Translations under genes and position numbers: made by a program | Shown: positions 1-10,397 of the stretch, one piece after another | Layout: each line of letters opens with the position of its first letter | How positions within the stretch are numbered: the stretch's first letter is position 1 | The notes under the pieces: generated by a model | Told to the model about the DNA's origin: nothing | The model's input: the letters and a program-made list of their open reading frames with translations, nothing else | The model's database searches: none | NCBI RefSeq assembly: GCF_964340395.1 | Contig: NC_135551.1 | Location: 19,566,003-19,601,002, forward strand | DNA length: 35,000 bases | From: Glandiceps talaboti | Lineage: Eukaryota > Hemichordata > Enteropneusta > Spengelidae | Reading direction: 5' to 3'

Positions 1-1230
1 TCATTTGTTTTAAAACTTAGAATTAGTAATTGATAATTGACAAATAAAAAGTGCTCGTGTGAATATATTTTTTCAAATCGAATTTTCCAAGTGTCACTTA
101 ACACTCAGAAGAGTATCAATATTAAATTAGGTACTGAGGCGATGTTGCTGGTAGTAACTGACTGTAATGTTAACGTCAACGGTGATAAATCTTACGATTT
201 ACGAGAGCGCGACGCTAAAATATGCTTACGTACAGGCAGGATAACTTCTCATAACTTGACGGACAATAATTTTTAATGGAGAATTATTTAATAATTCATA
301 GATAGACATAGCCCTTCTCAGAGTATCAATGCTATTCCCTTGTACCGGAAATGACGCAAGTATTTTATGGAATGACGAAACCAACAGACATATTCTTATT
401 TGATTTCAGTTAAGGATCTTTATTAGCTGGAAACAGTGATATGAATTCACAACAATCTCAAGAGGTGGAGAGACAGTTGAGTAGAAACAAACATCGTCGT
501 CCGACACAACAAAATCTTACTATTGAATATTGCTACATTTTATGGTAGGGTTCAACATTTTCTTTGCGCAAAGTCAGTAATTATACTATCAAATAGTTGC
601 ACAATCATATACGTTGTAACACAATATTCTATGTTCACACATATCAGTGGATTAAAATGTAACAATCACACTCCAATTCTTGTCTTGCCAGACGATAACA
701 TGTAGTATGTATGTATCGCTAGATGATCAAATGTAGCAATGTTTGGAAGATTTTTTATAAAGTCAGACGGCAATTTGTTGCTACTTAGCTAACTTCCATA
801 GCACCAATGTTTGTTCACTAGCCGTCGCTTATCTGGCAGTTGATTATTTGGGGTAATTCAAAAGACCGTCATATTAATCCCACATTGACCTCATTTTCAC
901 TGGGCACATTTTCCATTATAGACAAGTAATAAACACCAGCTCGTGGTAATATGAGATATTTGGGTAATACGTCGTAAGTGAAATAGCAGAAATACCATAT
1001 CATTCTGACGGCTTTTTTGGCGCATGTCACGTAGGTAATACAGTAAAAGCATTTCCTGGTCTACATAAAAGTTGATTTTTCATTAAATTTAAGCGATTGA
1101 CTACGCGTACTTAAATAGAGTCTTGTCTTATTATAACTGAATGGTTAATACACCACCATTTAAAAGTTCAAAATATTTTAAACATAATAAAGTTGAATCT
1201 AAATTGTAAATCTTTGCCAGTGTTTTATCA
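1..1230. other. Non-coding, single-copy-like stretch
   Basis: No tandem repeat and no recognisable protein-coding frame is visible. The short open frames at 37-276 and 523-705 have no recognisable domain and lengths expected by chance in AT-rich DNA. The stretch could be intron or intergenic DNA. Confidence 0.5.
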
Positions 1231-1231
1231 C

Positions 1232-1232
<1 letters not shown>

Positions 1233-1274
<42 letters not shown>
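1233..1274. repeat. (CAGA)n microsatellite
   Basis: About ten perfect CAGA units, ending in cagacacgg. The same tetranucleotide recurs inside the compound arrays at 19500-19570 and 25474-25590. Confidence 0.97.
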
Positions 1275-1333
1275 CGGAAATCGTATTGCATTTGAATGAG
1301 TCGTTGCCTCGCTGTAAAGTTGTTCGCTAAGTT

Positions 1334-1522
1334 CTAAAACATGCAGGAAGCTAAGGTTTCATACCATATTACATTACAACGTTGAAATACTAGTATACAG
1401 TACAATGAATATGAGATTGGAAATGAAGGAATCCATATAATTGACACACTCAGTGACGTTTGCCCTTCATTATCAAAGTAATTTGGTACCGTTTCCCTAT
1501 CAAGGGCTCTCAGAACTGCCAA
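1334..1522 (-). other. Open frame with a cadherin-like motif, possibly a decayed exon
   Basis: A 62-codon minus-strand frame. Near its start it reads ALDRETVPNY, which resembles the LDRE..PxY signature in the middle of a cadherin repeat. Further on it reads GQTSLSVSII and then IPSFPISYSLYCILV, recalling the end of one cadherin domain and the PxF...Y...V start of the next. The DxNDN calcium motif is absent and about ten residues are missing between the first two blocks. It is too short and incomplete to call a gene; chance resemblance is the more likely explanation. Confidence 0.1.
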
Positions 1523-1620
1523 AACAATTTTCTCGGAAAGTTAATCAAATTCGTGTGTACGTGGGGAGGGGGTCTTGGGAAAACAAATCAAATTCATACA
1601 ATGAATTAAATTAGCATGCT

Positions 1621-1701
1621 ATGACGTCATCAACTATCTCAGTTTCAATGACGTCATCAACTATCATAATTTCAATGACGGCATCAACTATTATAGCTTC
1701 C
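1621..1701. repeat. Three tandem 27-bp units carrying CRE palindromes
   Basis: Three consecutive 27-bp units (1621-1647, 1648-1674, 1675-1701), each starting ATGACGTCATCAACTAT or a variant. The first two carry a perfect TGACGTCA (1622-1629 and 1649-1656), the consensus cAMP-response element bound by CREB/ATF factors in animals. In the third it has become TGACGGCA. The unit boundaries are seen directly; any regulatory role is inference. Confidence 0.85.
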
Positions 1702-3507
1702 CTTTTTATTCCACAGTCCACGACTTTAGGTACTCGCTTGATTATTCCTTGATAAATATCAAAAATGCTAACATCCTTATTACTAAAAATATGTGATAGG
1801 AGTATGTGACTATCTAAATTTCTTTGTAAATGTTATCGATTTTCCAAGAAAAATTCGACAATGTAATTCCCAATCTAAAATAAACAAGCTTTGGTGTGAA
1901 AATAATAATGACAACATGAGTTTAGAAACGTGTTTAATCTTCAATTAAACCTGTGTTTATTTTGATAATGAGTTGTCAAAGTTGTCATATTCGTATTCAA
2001 AACACTTCAGACAAAACGAAAGTGAAGGAACAGGGGATTAGCATGGCCTCATCACATTGCATGTAAAAAAACAAGCATCTTAAGTTTATAATTCACATTT
2101 CTCTCCCATTACATAATGCAGACCTCTATGCAAAATTGTCAAGAAACAAACCATCAAGTAAACACGAACAACTCGAAGGGGAGAATTTCACTTTGGGAAT
2201 ACTTTACTGGTTGCTAGGAGGAAGAATTAGACATATGGTGAAGATGTTTACCAACGTTGTGAATGTTTTGGAATTAAGTTCTTTAATGATATTCTATATC
2301 ATTGACTCTATAATCACCACGTCCATGGAAAGCAGGATATCATATTCTTACATACTATACTTCACTGATGTAATACGGATAAACCCCAGAAGGACATCCC
2401 CGATCCTCTGAAACAACATCTGTCGATTTTTAAATCACTTTTTGAATTTTTCTGAATTTTGTGTCATATCCAAATTTCATTTAGTTTTGATCTAAGGAAC
2501 ATCACTGTAGTCAACAAAGACATTTTCATATGAAATACGTCCTACAAAGTGATTTTATGTTGATTTATCATTCAGGTTACAATTCGCAAACAATTACGGA
2601 AATGAGTCGAACTCTTTTCATTCTATGGGTTTATTGTTAATTTCGTACTGGACCCGCGGTGTCACCTAGGAGTGCCTTTTGACCTTGTATAATTTGCATA
2701 AATATTCATGAAATTGTGGGGGAGGTAGGCATACATTTTGAGATTAATAAAGTTGTTATAGAAAAGAAATGAAAACATAATACATTAGATTGTACACCCT
2801 CTATGGTTTAAAAGTTCTATTGTTCTAGGACTCAAAGAATATTTTTTCTTTCAGCGAGGTCTTATGTCATGAATATTCATGTCGTTGAATTTTGATATAA
2901 CCCGGGGCATAGGTTTTATGAAATTAAGACTAAGAACCGATTTCATATTTTGCTAATTGTTTTCTAGTTCTTGTAAATATTTTTTACCAAGTTTCCATAA
3001 TTTCCGACAATACACATTATCTCGAGGAATGATTTACCTTTTGCAGACGAAGCATTGGCGTCGGCAGAGCCTGGTTTGAACATGAATGGGTTCAGATGGA
3101 ATTAACTTTTCCCTATATGCAGTACATTTCGGCTTTGCTCCTTTGGAGCAGAATGACTCTAATTAGGATATCGATTTACTACAAAAACATCTCAGATAAT
3201 GTCTTATTTTCAGTTTTCTATCATCAACAAACGCCGAATGATAACAGACCACTCTATGTAAACGTTAATAACATACATCATTATGAATCGGTAATTTGCT
3301 GTACTGTATACGATGACATTTATACTTATAATGTGATTTGGATACTTTTCCTTCGCTCTTGTTCAGTTGAATAAGACATTTTCGATATCATATTTAATCC
3401 ATTTTTCCCGCCTTGCTGCAAGCAAAGCTTTTCACTGTTTTACTGTGCTCTCTCAGAAACCAAAACCTGATATGTCCAGATTAACAAATCTGGTAAGCCT
3501 ATATAAA

Positions 3508-3508
<1 letters not shown>
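1702..3508. other. Non-coding, single-copy-like stretch
   Basis: AT-rich sequence without tandem repeats or recognised exons. The open frames at 2136-2411 and 3096-3374 (about 90 codons each) show no known domain and no clear splice context. A short G-rich tract lies at about 2718-2726. Confidence 0.5.
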
Positions 3509-3540
<32 letters not shown>

Positions 3541-3609
3541 TGTATGTATGTATGTATGTATGTATGTATGTATGTATGTATGTATGTATGTCTGCCTGTG
3601 CGTGCGTGC

Positions 3610-3657
<48 letters not shown>

Positions 3658-4040
3658 ATGCATATGTATGCATATGTATGTGGGTATGTATGTATGTGGG
3701 TATGTATGTATGTATGTATGTATGTATGTATGTATGTATGTATGTATGTATGTATGTGTGTGTGTGTGTGTGTGCATGCATATGTATGCATATGTATGTG
3801 GGTATGTATGTATGTGGGTATGTATGTATGTATGTATGTATGTATGTATGTATGTATGTATGTATGTATGTGTGTGTGTGTATGTATGTATGTATGTATG
3901 TATGTATGTATGTGTGTGTGTATGTATGTATGTATGTATGTATGTATGTATGTATGTATGTGTGTGTGGGGGTGTGTGTGTATGGGTATGTGGGCATGTA
4001 TGTAGGTAATACCTGTAATGTATGTAGTCATGTATGTAGC
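3509..4040. repeat. Compound TATG/TG/CG microsatellite array
   Basis: Over 500 bp of (TATG)n interrupted by a CG/TG tract (about 3597-3656) and further TG blocks. From 3597 to 3682 purines and pyrimidines alternate without a break, including a short (CG)n core, which is the classical Z-DNA-prone pattern. A block with two GCATGCATATG-type interruptions and two TGGG interruptions occurs twice, about 118 bp apart (starting near 3656 and 3774), so the array grew partly by segmental duplication. Long open frames on both strands here are artefacts of the four-base period. Confidence 0.97.
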
Positions 4041-5946
4041 TATGTAAGTATATACTATACAATAAAGGATCCAATATTAATACCCAAGTTCTTGCCAGTA
4101 CAATTATATGAATTCAATGACTAAGCCAATTGAATACCAGCGGAATAAAATTGACTATAAACCGGAATGAGTATTAAACCAGGGAGGAAATAGAGGTTGC
4201 AGTATGCATTGTACTTTATAAGGGAAGAAATGGAATGCTCGTTGTATATATTTCCTTCTTCAGTAATAGTTTACGTATCGATTGCAAATTAATATTTCTC
4301 CAATGCTGTATCACACTGACCACGATGAAAATCAAATGAATGAAAGCATGGAGATGTGGAACCTCGAATATTGTTAATTATTACAGTGAGTTTATTGGCC
4401 TTAAATACACATTAATAATCACTAAAAGTATCATTATAGCTAGTGTAGAGAGAGACACACAACCTACTGCAGCCATATTGGCGGCCATCTTGAATATTTG
4501 AAAACATTCAAGAATGCAAGAGTTGCATCATGTAGATCCAATGGTTGGACGCTACTGCAAGGCAGAGGGGAGTCTAGATTCTATGTGGGTTTCAGGCTAG
4601 GGTAGTGGTAAAGGGATACGTTTGTCACTCCTTGTGATACGCCTAAATGTAGAATTCAACGTGTAGCTGATGAGAAGGGTCTTCTAAAAACACCTAAATC
4701 CCAGTCAATTAGTCCGTAAGGAGTATGATCATTATTTGAACGTATTACCACGCATTCTGTATTGATTACTTCTTTGAATGGAACGATTCTTTCTGTCTTG
4801 TATCCTTTCAGATGATGTATAGATGCAATCTTGTAGGCGAGAAAACGAATCTGTGTATAATTGCTTCAGTGTATTCAAACGTTAAAATTTGCGCATTCCC
4901 ATACTATCACTAGATTGAATAGTCAGTGGGCGACGTAGCATCGGTAGGATTGAGAATAACGTTCAAATTTACGGACAACTTCACGGGAAATGTTGAGGGG
5001 GTGGGGGGTTGATGTTGATCCACGCTACAAGCCATAGATTGGCCGGCTTAGGATTCACTCCCGATGAAACAAATTTTAACATAAAATTTAATAAAGCATC
5101 ATAGACAGACTTTTAGTTATCTGCAAGATGTGAAATGTCATTTCTTAGAGCTGTATTTATTATATCGGTACAATTCAAAGCATAATAATGACCACCTTAT
5201 GCCGCCCACGACGGCAAACAAATCGGTTTTAAGAAGACGACAAACCATCTACCCACGATCGAAATGAATTCAAAAGGTAATTCTATAGTTTTGGAATTTC
5301 AGTGGTTTAATTGAATTTACTGAGTGAATCCATAGTTCAATGACAAACTTATATCTAGCTAACTGACAGGAGTTTCTGCATGGCAGAATAGTTTGTCGTT
5401 TGTATATATGTATACTCCACATTTCTATAATTTGATACCTGTGTTCATGGCATTTATATGAAAAGGCCACGTAAACTAATACGATTGAAATATACGGTTT
5501 ATACTTCCATACTAATGCAGACTGTTAATCTGCTATAAGCCGTACTCAGGAGAAACTATATTTTGGCGCAAATCTTCAACATGGCCTACTGGAAACAAGA
5601 ACTGAGCCAAAGGCTGAGGAACTTGATATGAAAGTACTAAGTCTTCTGCATAAATAATTGGTCTATAAACAGTACAAAAAGATCATTACATTTCCATATA
5701 CGGTCATCTCAAACTTCCAATCTTGTGTTGTCTGTAAAAAACCCCAACTAAATCAGCTTTGTCTGCTGATCTTTAATGTCATAATACAACGTTTACGTAA
5801 TAAGGATTACGTACCGACTGCCCAGACCAACACTGTTCTACTCTGATCTCCCTACATGGGTGCATGTTGCAGGTGGACTCTATCTTATTAGAGGTGGCAA
5901 GGAGAATCTATGCAAAGATATGTATATAGATATTTTTGACCACTTT
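4041..5946. other. Non-coding stretch
   Basis: No coding region recognised. It contains a YY1-like motif cluster at 4472-4494, a small hairpin (8-bp arms TCTTGAAT/ATTCAAGA) at 4489-4514, and a G-rich tract GGGGGTGGGGGG at about 4995-5006. Open frames at 5270-5470 (minus) and 5658-5846 look random. Confidence 0.5.
4472..4494 (-). promoter_or_regulatory. Paired YY1/Pho-like GCCAT motifs
   Basis: The text reads GCCATATTG followed directly by GCGGCCATCTTGAA. Read on the minus strand this is CAAGATGGC, close to the animal YY1 consensus with its ATGG core. A similar cluster occurs at 27967-28010. Binding is inferred from sequence only. Confidence 0.3.
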
Positions 5947-6306
5947 CAAGTTCAATAATGATGATACTATACATTTTATGTGTAGCTATTCCTAATGTTT
6001 GTCTTTAGCTGTTATCAACTAACTGTACACATAAGTAGCTAAAAACATGCTCTGTCACACTTCCATCCATTCTGTAAACATTCGTCTTGTAGCAATCTTC
6101 CTACTACCTCAGACCACTAATGGTCTGAGACTGTAAGCTACAAGTCGACTTTTTACAGAAGGAGTTGAAGAGTGGCTGAGCAATTAACTAAACGCCTTCT
6201 GTGTACTCTATGAGAATCAGCTGATAGATAGGAGCTAATAAAGACAAGCACTGGGTATGAAATACTAGTTCATTCACACAACTAGTATCATCTTTATTGA
6301 TCTTAA
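5947..6306. mobile_element. Decayed fold-back (long inverted-repeat) element
   Basis: The two halves are imperfect reverse complements around a centre near 6118. The core is a perfect 9-bp stem with a 4-nt loop (CTCAGACCA/TGGTCTGAG, 6108-6129). Moving outward, matched pairs include TTCTGTAAA with TTTACAGAA, CTTGTAGC with GCTACAAG, GTACACA with TGTGTAC, TTGTCTTTA with TAAAGACAA, and GATGATACTA with TAGTATCATC at the outer ends. No open frame lies within. The pattern fits an old non-autonomous fold-back transposon or MITE. Exact ends and any target-site duplication are not clear. Confidence 0.55.
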
Positions 6307-6397
6307 AAGTATTCATATTTTTCCTCCTGTCCACTGTGATATTGTGCAAAAATTACCTTAAGTCGGTTGATGTGGGTCACATTTCAGGGGAATATTT

Positions 6398-6892
6398 CTC
6401 AATTTTGAATTATAGCGAGAAAACATTTATTTGAAAACCTAGCCTTTGAGTGCTTAGGGACAATCGCACAAGCTCAACGAACATCTTTTGTTTATGTCAA
6501 AACCCCCTCCATCCCTCCCCATAAACGAACAGTCACAAGTGCGACATCAAACGTATTATGTAAACTATGATGAAAATTATAGCGGTCACACCACTACGAT
6601 TGATGTAATGTAAAAACATGATTGTAAACACATTAAAATACTACCAGAAACCCAACACTATATCTCACATACTGAAGTAAATTGCTACCAACTTATCAAA
6701 ATCTCAACAGTAAATTAAAAAAATCTGTTATCATCGAAGGAGTGAAGTTTGTTCGTTGAAATTTGGTTAGAAGTGCGAAAATGAATTTCAGCAATCGCAA
6801 AGACGCCTGACCTTCTCCTCAATCCCCTAAAAAAACGAAGTTCGCTTATTGAGCTTGTGTGACATTGTACGATCGACCCTTACAAAATTGAG
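6398..6892. mobile_element. Decayed inverted-repeat element, copy A of a local family
   Basis: Left arm words CTCAATTTTG (6398-6407), TTAGGGACAATCG (about 6454) and CACAAGCTCAACGAAC (about 6467) pair with right arm words GTTCGCTTATTGAGCTTGTG (about 6840-6859), CGATCGACCCTTA (about 6870-6882) and CAAAATTGAG (6883-6892). The left arm leads into a C-rich tract (CCCCCTCCATCCCTCCCC). The right arm is also similar to the right arm at 7822-7870 (ACATTG.AC, then GATC, then CCCTTAC). It is probably a non-autonomous DNA transposon remnant with approximate ends; the arms are diverged. Confidence 0.4.
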
Positions 6893-7418
6893 TTTTAGTT
6901 TACAACTTGTAATTGATTTCAATAGCTTTTAAAAATGCCACGAGTGCGTATGTGTGCCTATATATGTTTGTGTATGGGTTGATTTTTCGCAGGAGGGCGA
7001 GGTGGCAGGGCGGAACTAAGCGTATATTAACATAATGACATACTACTAGGGCCCATACAAGAAACATACATTCTTACTTAGCCACTAGCTCTGGAAGACA
7101 TGTACATTTGTTTGAACATTTTTCAGTAACTTGATATGCAATAACAATCTCTATGAATCAATATATGAATAATTACGACTCCCAGCAGTATCGTTGTTAG
7201 ATATAGTTTATTACTCACATATGAAGTAAGAACAGTGCCTTAGCCTTGCTACTTTCAAGAAGTGAATTACATATGTTTCGGTTATCCGATTACATGAGAT
7301 CAATCCATCATTCTGTTTATTGCAGTGAGTGCCTTTGTGATAAAGATATGACCTTATTTCAAACACAAGACACGCACATGTCTGATAAGTGACGTAATAG
7401 ATTTTGGTTACACAAACA

Positions 7419-7870
7419 GGGACGAGATAAATAGTTCAATGTAGGAAAAACACTAAATTCTTTTACTGGGTGGTGGTGGTGGTGGTGGTGGTGGTGGTGG
7501 GGGGGGGGGGTTGAGCCATTTTAGTTCTCATCCTACAAAATCGATTTTACTTTTAATGAATGTTTTGTACCCCTAAATACAAATATTTCTTTTAAAAATG
7601 TCAAATTGAGGAAAGGAAGAATGTTTGCCTTAGTAAATGTACGGCACTAATAGAAAGTACAATGTCAGCAAAATAATATTCTTTACTCACTACTTTGCAT
7701 TCATAGCACTACATACTGTAAACTCACAAACTGATTTGAAATTGATTGTGTGGTTTGAAGCAATTTTCAATTTTGGCCAATTTAGTTAGAAGGGGTGGGG
7801 TGGGGTTCTGAGGTCTAAGTATAAGAATTTAGTTTTTTATCCTACATTGAACTATTGATCTCGCCCCTTA
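7419..7870. mobile_element. Decayed inverted-repeat element, copy B of a local family
   Basis: The left arm, from GGGACGAGATAAATAG through TTCAATGTAGGA to CTAAATTCTTTTACT (about 7420-7466), matches the reverse complement of the right arm at about 7822-7870, from AGTATAAGAATTTAG through TCCTACATTGAA to GATCTCGCCCC, over about 45 bp. A partial extra copy of the right arm (TTTAGTT...ATCCTACA) lies at about 7523-7540, just after a G-run, and the full right arm is likewise preceded by GGGGTGGGGTGGGG. The interior and right arm resemble copy A. No transposase frame is present. Confidence 0.5.
7467..7510. repeat. (TGG)n microsatellite ending in a G12 run
   Basis: About ten TGG units run into twelve consecutive G. 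The tract is a strong G-quadruplex candidate and sits just inside the left arm of the inverted-repeat element at 7419-7870. Confidence 0.95.
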
Positions 7871-8816
7871 CCCGGATGCGACATGGGATGCGTTTCCTAA
7901 TGTCACTCGTATTTTCCTTGGCTGAACGAAGACAAATATTGGGGTAATTTAAAATACACAGGGTCTGGTTTGCACTTGATATGTCATTAAAGAAGCTCCC
8001 CTATGGCTTAAAGCCAACATTATTGCTACGCATCGTAAACACATTATGACTTTTGACACCAGTATGTTGTTAACTCCCGGTCCACACGGTGTAACCATTT
8101 CCGGGCTCTACATCTTTCATAACAAGTCGTGAAGCGTGTGATGTTAAAATCATGAAATGATTCTCCAGAACTCTCAGTCTAACAACAACAACAACAACAT
8201 CGTTAAATAATTTGTCTTAACGTTTTCAAACTGTTACCATGGATAGAGGGAAATAAATTCAGATATCAAAATTTTCGCAAGGTAATGACGCACACGTTGA
8301 CGTAAGCGCAGCATACTCACTTTGTTCATGTCGTAATATGAAGTCTAAATTGTTATTTGATGCGTCGTGGTTTGCAATTAATTGCCTATGCATTTTTATT
8401 TTGATTCCATTTGTTTGTTTGCATGCTTGTATATAATCCCGAAATTATTCATAAATTTTCGCCTAAAAGGTCGACAAATTACGTCACAATAGTGTTACGA
8501 CCGACCTGTAGCTTGAAAGCTAACATACCTAGGTTACATAAAATAAAAGGTGAACTATAAGTTATTCATAAGAGTCATGTAACACACGCACATTGTCACA
8601 CATAGGCAGTCAATGAGTACAAAACACAGTTTGAATCTTTGACTAGCTTTGCATTTTAGCGAGTACTTATATTACTCGTAGGCATTGACTACCAATTCTG
8701 TTATTTATACGTGTGGAGAAGAGTAGCTGTCATGGCTCAGTAGGCAGACACTATTTTTTTCAATGTTTATTCTTAACTGTGTACGGAACGATACCTTTGT
8801 GTTTGATGACAACATA
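7871..8816. other. Non-coding stretch
   Basis: No coding signal recognised. It holds a short (AAC)n run at 8181-8199 and is otherwise single-copy-like, ending at the sharp left edge of the minisatellite. Confidence 0.5.
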
Positions 8817-9657
8817 TACTGATAAGGTTATATGAACCACAAACTGGGTACTGATGGGTTATATGAACCACACACTGGGTACTTATGGCTTATATGAACC
8901 ACAAACTGGGTCATGATGGGTTATATGAACCACAAACTTGGTACTGATAAGGTTATATGAACCACAAACTGGGTACGTGATTGGTTATATGAACCACAAA
9001 CTGGGTACTGTTTGGTTATATGAACCACAAACTGGGTACTGATAAGGTTATATGATTATGAACCACAAACTGGATACTGTTAGGGTTATATGAACCACAA
9101 ACTGGGTACTGTTAAGGTTATATGAACCACAAACTGGGTACTGTTAAGGTTATATGAACCACAAACTGGGTACTGTTAAGGTTATATGAACCACAAACTG
9201 GGTACTGTTAAGGTTATATGAACCACAAACTGGGTACTGTTAAGGTTATATGAACCACAAACTGGGTACTGTTAAGGTTATATGAACCACAAACTGGGTA
9301 CTGTTAAGGTTATATGAACCACAAACTGGGTACTGTTAAGGTTATATGAACCACAAACTGGGTACTGTTAAGGTTATATGAACCACAAACTGGGTACTGT
9401 TTGGTTATATGAACAACAAACTGGGTAATGATAAGATTATATGAACCACAAACTGGGTACTGTTAAGGTTATATGAACCACAAACTGGGTACTGTTAAGG
9501 TTATATGAACCACAAACTGGGTACTGTTAAGGTTATATGAACCACAAACTGGGTACTGTTTGGTTATATGAACAACAAACTGGGTAATGATAAGATTATA
9601 TGAACCACAAACTGGGTCCTGATAAGGTTATATGAACAACAAACTGGGTAATGATGG
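8817..9657. repeat. 32-bp minisatellite, about 26 copies
   Basis: Tandem units of mostly 32 bp that begin GGTTATATGAACC and end GGGTACTGTTAA; I count 26. The first eight or so and the last few vary at the junction (GATAA, GATGG, TTT), while the units at about 9100-9390 are nearly identical. GGTT and AACC inside each unit make it an imperfect palindrome. Stop codons in the unit preclude a repeat protein. A variant pair of units (AACAACAAACTGGGTAATGATAAGATT) occurs twice 159 bp apart, showing multi-unit duplication. Confidence 0.97.
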
Positions 9658-10170
9658 ATGATTGGATGACATCATCACACGCACTACAAAGTAGATACTG
9701 ATGGGTAAGATAAATCACAACCCAGGTAATGTCTATGCGTCCCTGTGTATACGGACCTCAAAGTATACGTGCTGTGGGGGTTACAGCATCTACTCGTACC
9801 ACAAACTAGGCACAAAACCCAGCAACTATTAGAAACTTCCCTGTCTGTGCTTTACAGTGTATGCACCAGCTAGACTCTAGGTATTGTTGGGTCATATGGA
9901 CTGCACACTAGACACTCTTTTGGGCTACATCAACCACAATCTAGGTACTATTTAGATAGATGAACCTGAAGTAGGCACTGTTTAAATTTAAATCTCAAAC
10001 TGGGTAGTGATGGGTGTTATGCACCACCACAAAGTGAACCCCATTGAGCTGCAGTATACGAATCACAAACTAGCCACTGTTGGGTTATAATACCAGCAAA
10101 TACAAAACCATCGCTGAGTTATACCTCACGCCTAACACTACTGAGTTATATGAATACCATACACGGTTGA
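9658..10170. repeat. Degenerate flank of the minisatellite
   Basis: Decayed relatives of the 32-bp unit continue to the right: CCACAAACTAGGCAC near 9798, ATCAACCACAATCTAGGTAC near 9929, CTCAAACTGGGTAGTGATGGG near 9993, AATCACAAACTAGCCACTG near 10060 and GAGTTATATGAATACC near 10142. The open frame at 10080-10286 starts inside this decay and is not a gene. Confidence 0.7.
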
Positions 10171-10397
10171 CTTTACTATTGTCTTCTACCAAAAAAAGAT
10201 TGATTTTTAAAAATACAACTCTTTTGTATATCAGAATGAACACTTTGAAGCAGCTGGTAAGGTTTACACGATTTCGAGTGTCATAAAACTCGAGGAGATG
10301 AAATTATTAAACAAAATGCTTAATGTGGCGTCATATTAATGTGTTTCTGTTCAGACGTACAGTTGTGTCCTGCGAGTTCTTACAATCATGATGCCTA

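Noticed and set aside
1900-2000. Inverted words around GTGTTTAAT and ATTAAACCTGTGTTT
   Set aside because: Short and broken by gaps; expected in AT-rich sequence.
3367-4124. Several open frames of 165-212 codons on both strands
   Set aside because: They exist only because TATG/TACA units have no stop codon in most frames. The translations are Met-Tyr-Val-Cys or Thr-Tyr-Ile-His repeats.
8817-9657. CRISPR-like appearance of regularly spaced repeats
   Set aside because: The whole 32-bp unit is repeated with no variable spacers, and the genome is eukaryotic, so this is a minisatellite.
10080-10286. 68-codon frame
   Set aside because: Begins inside degenerate minisatellite units; repeat remnant rather than gene.
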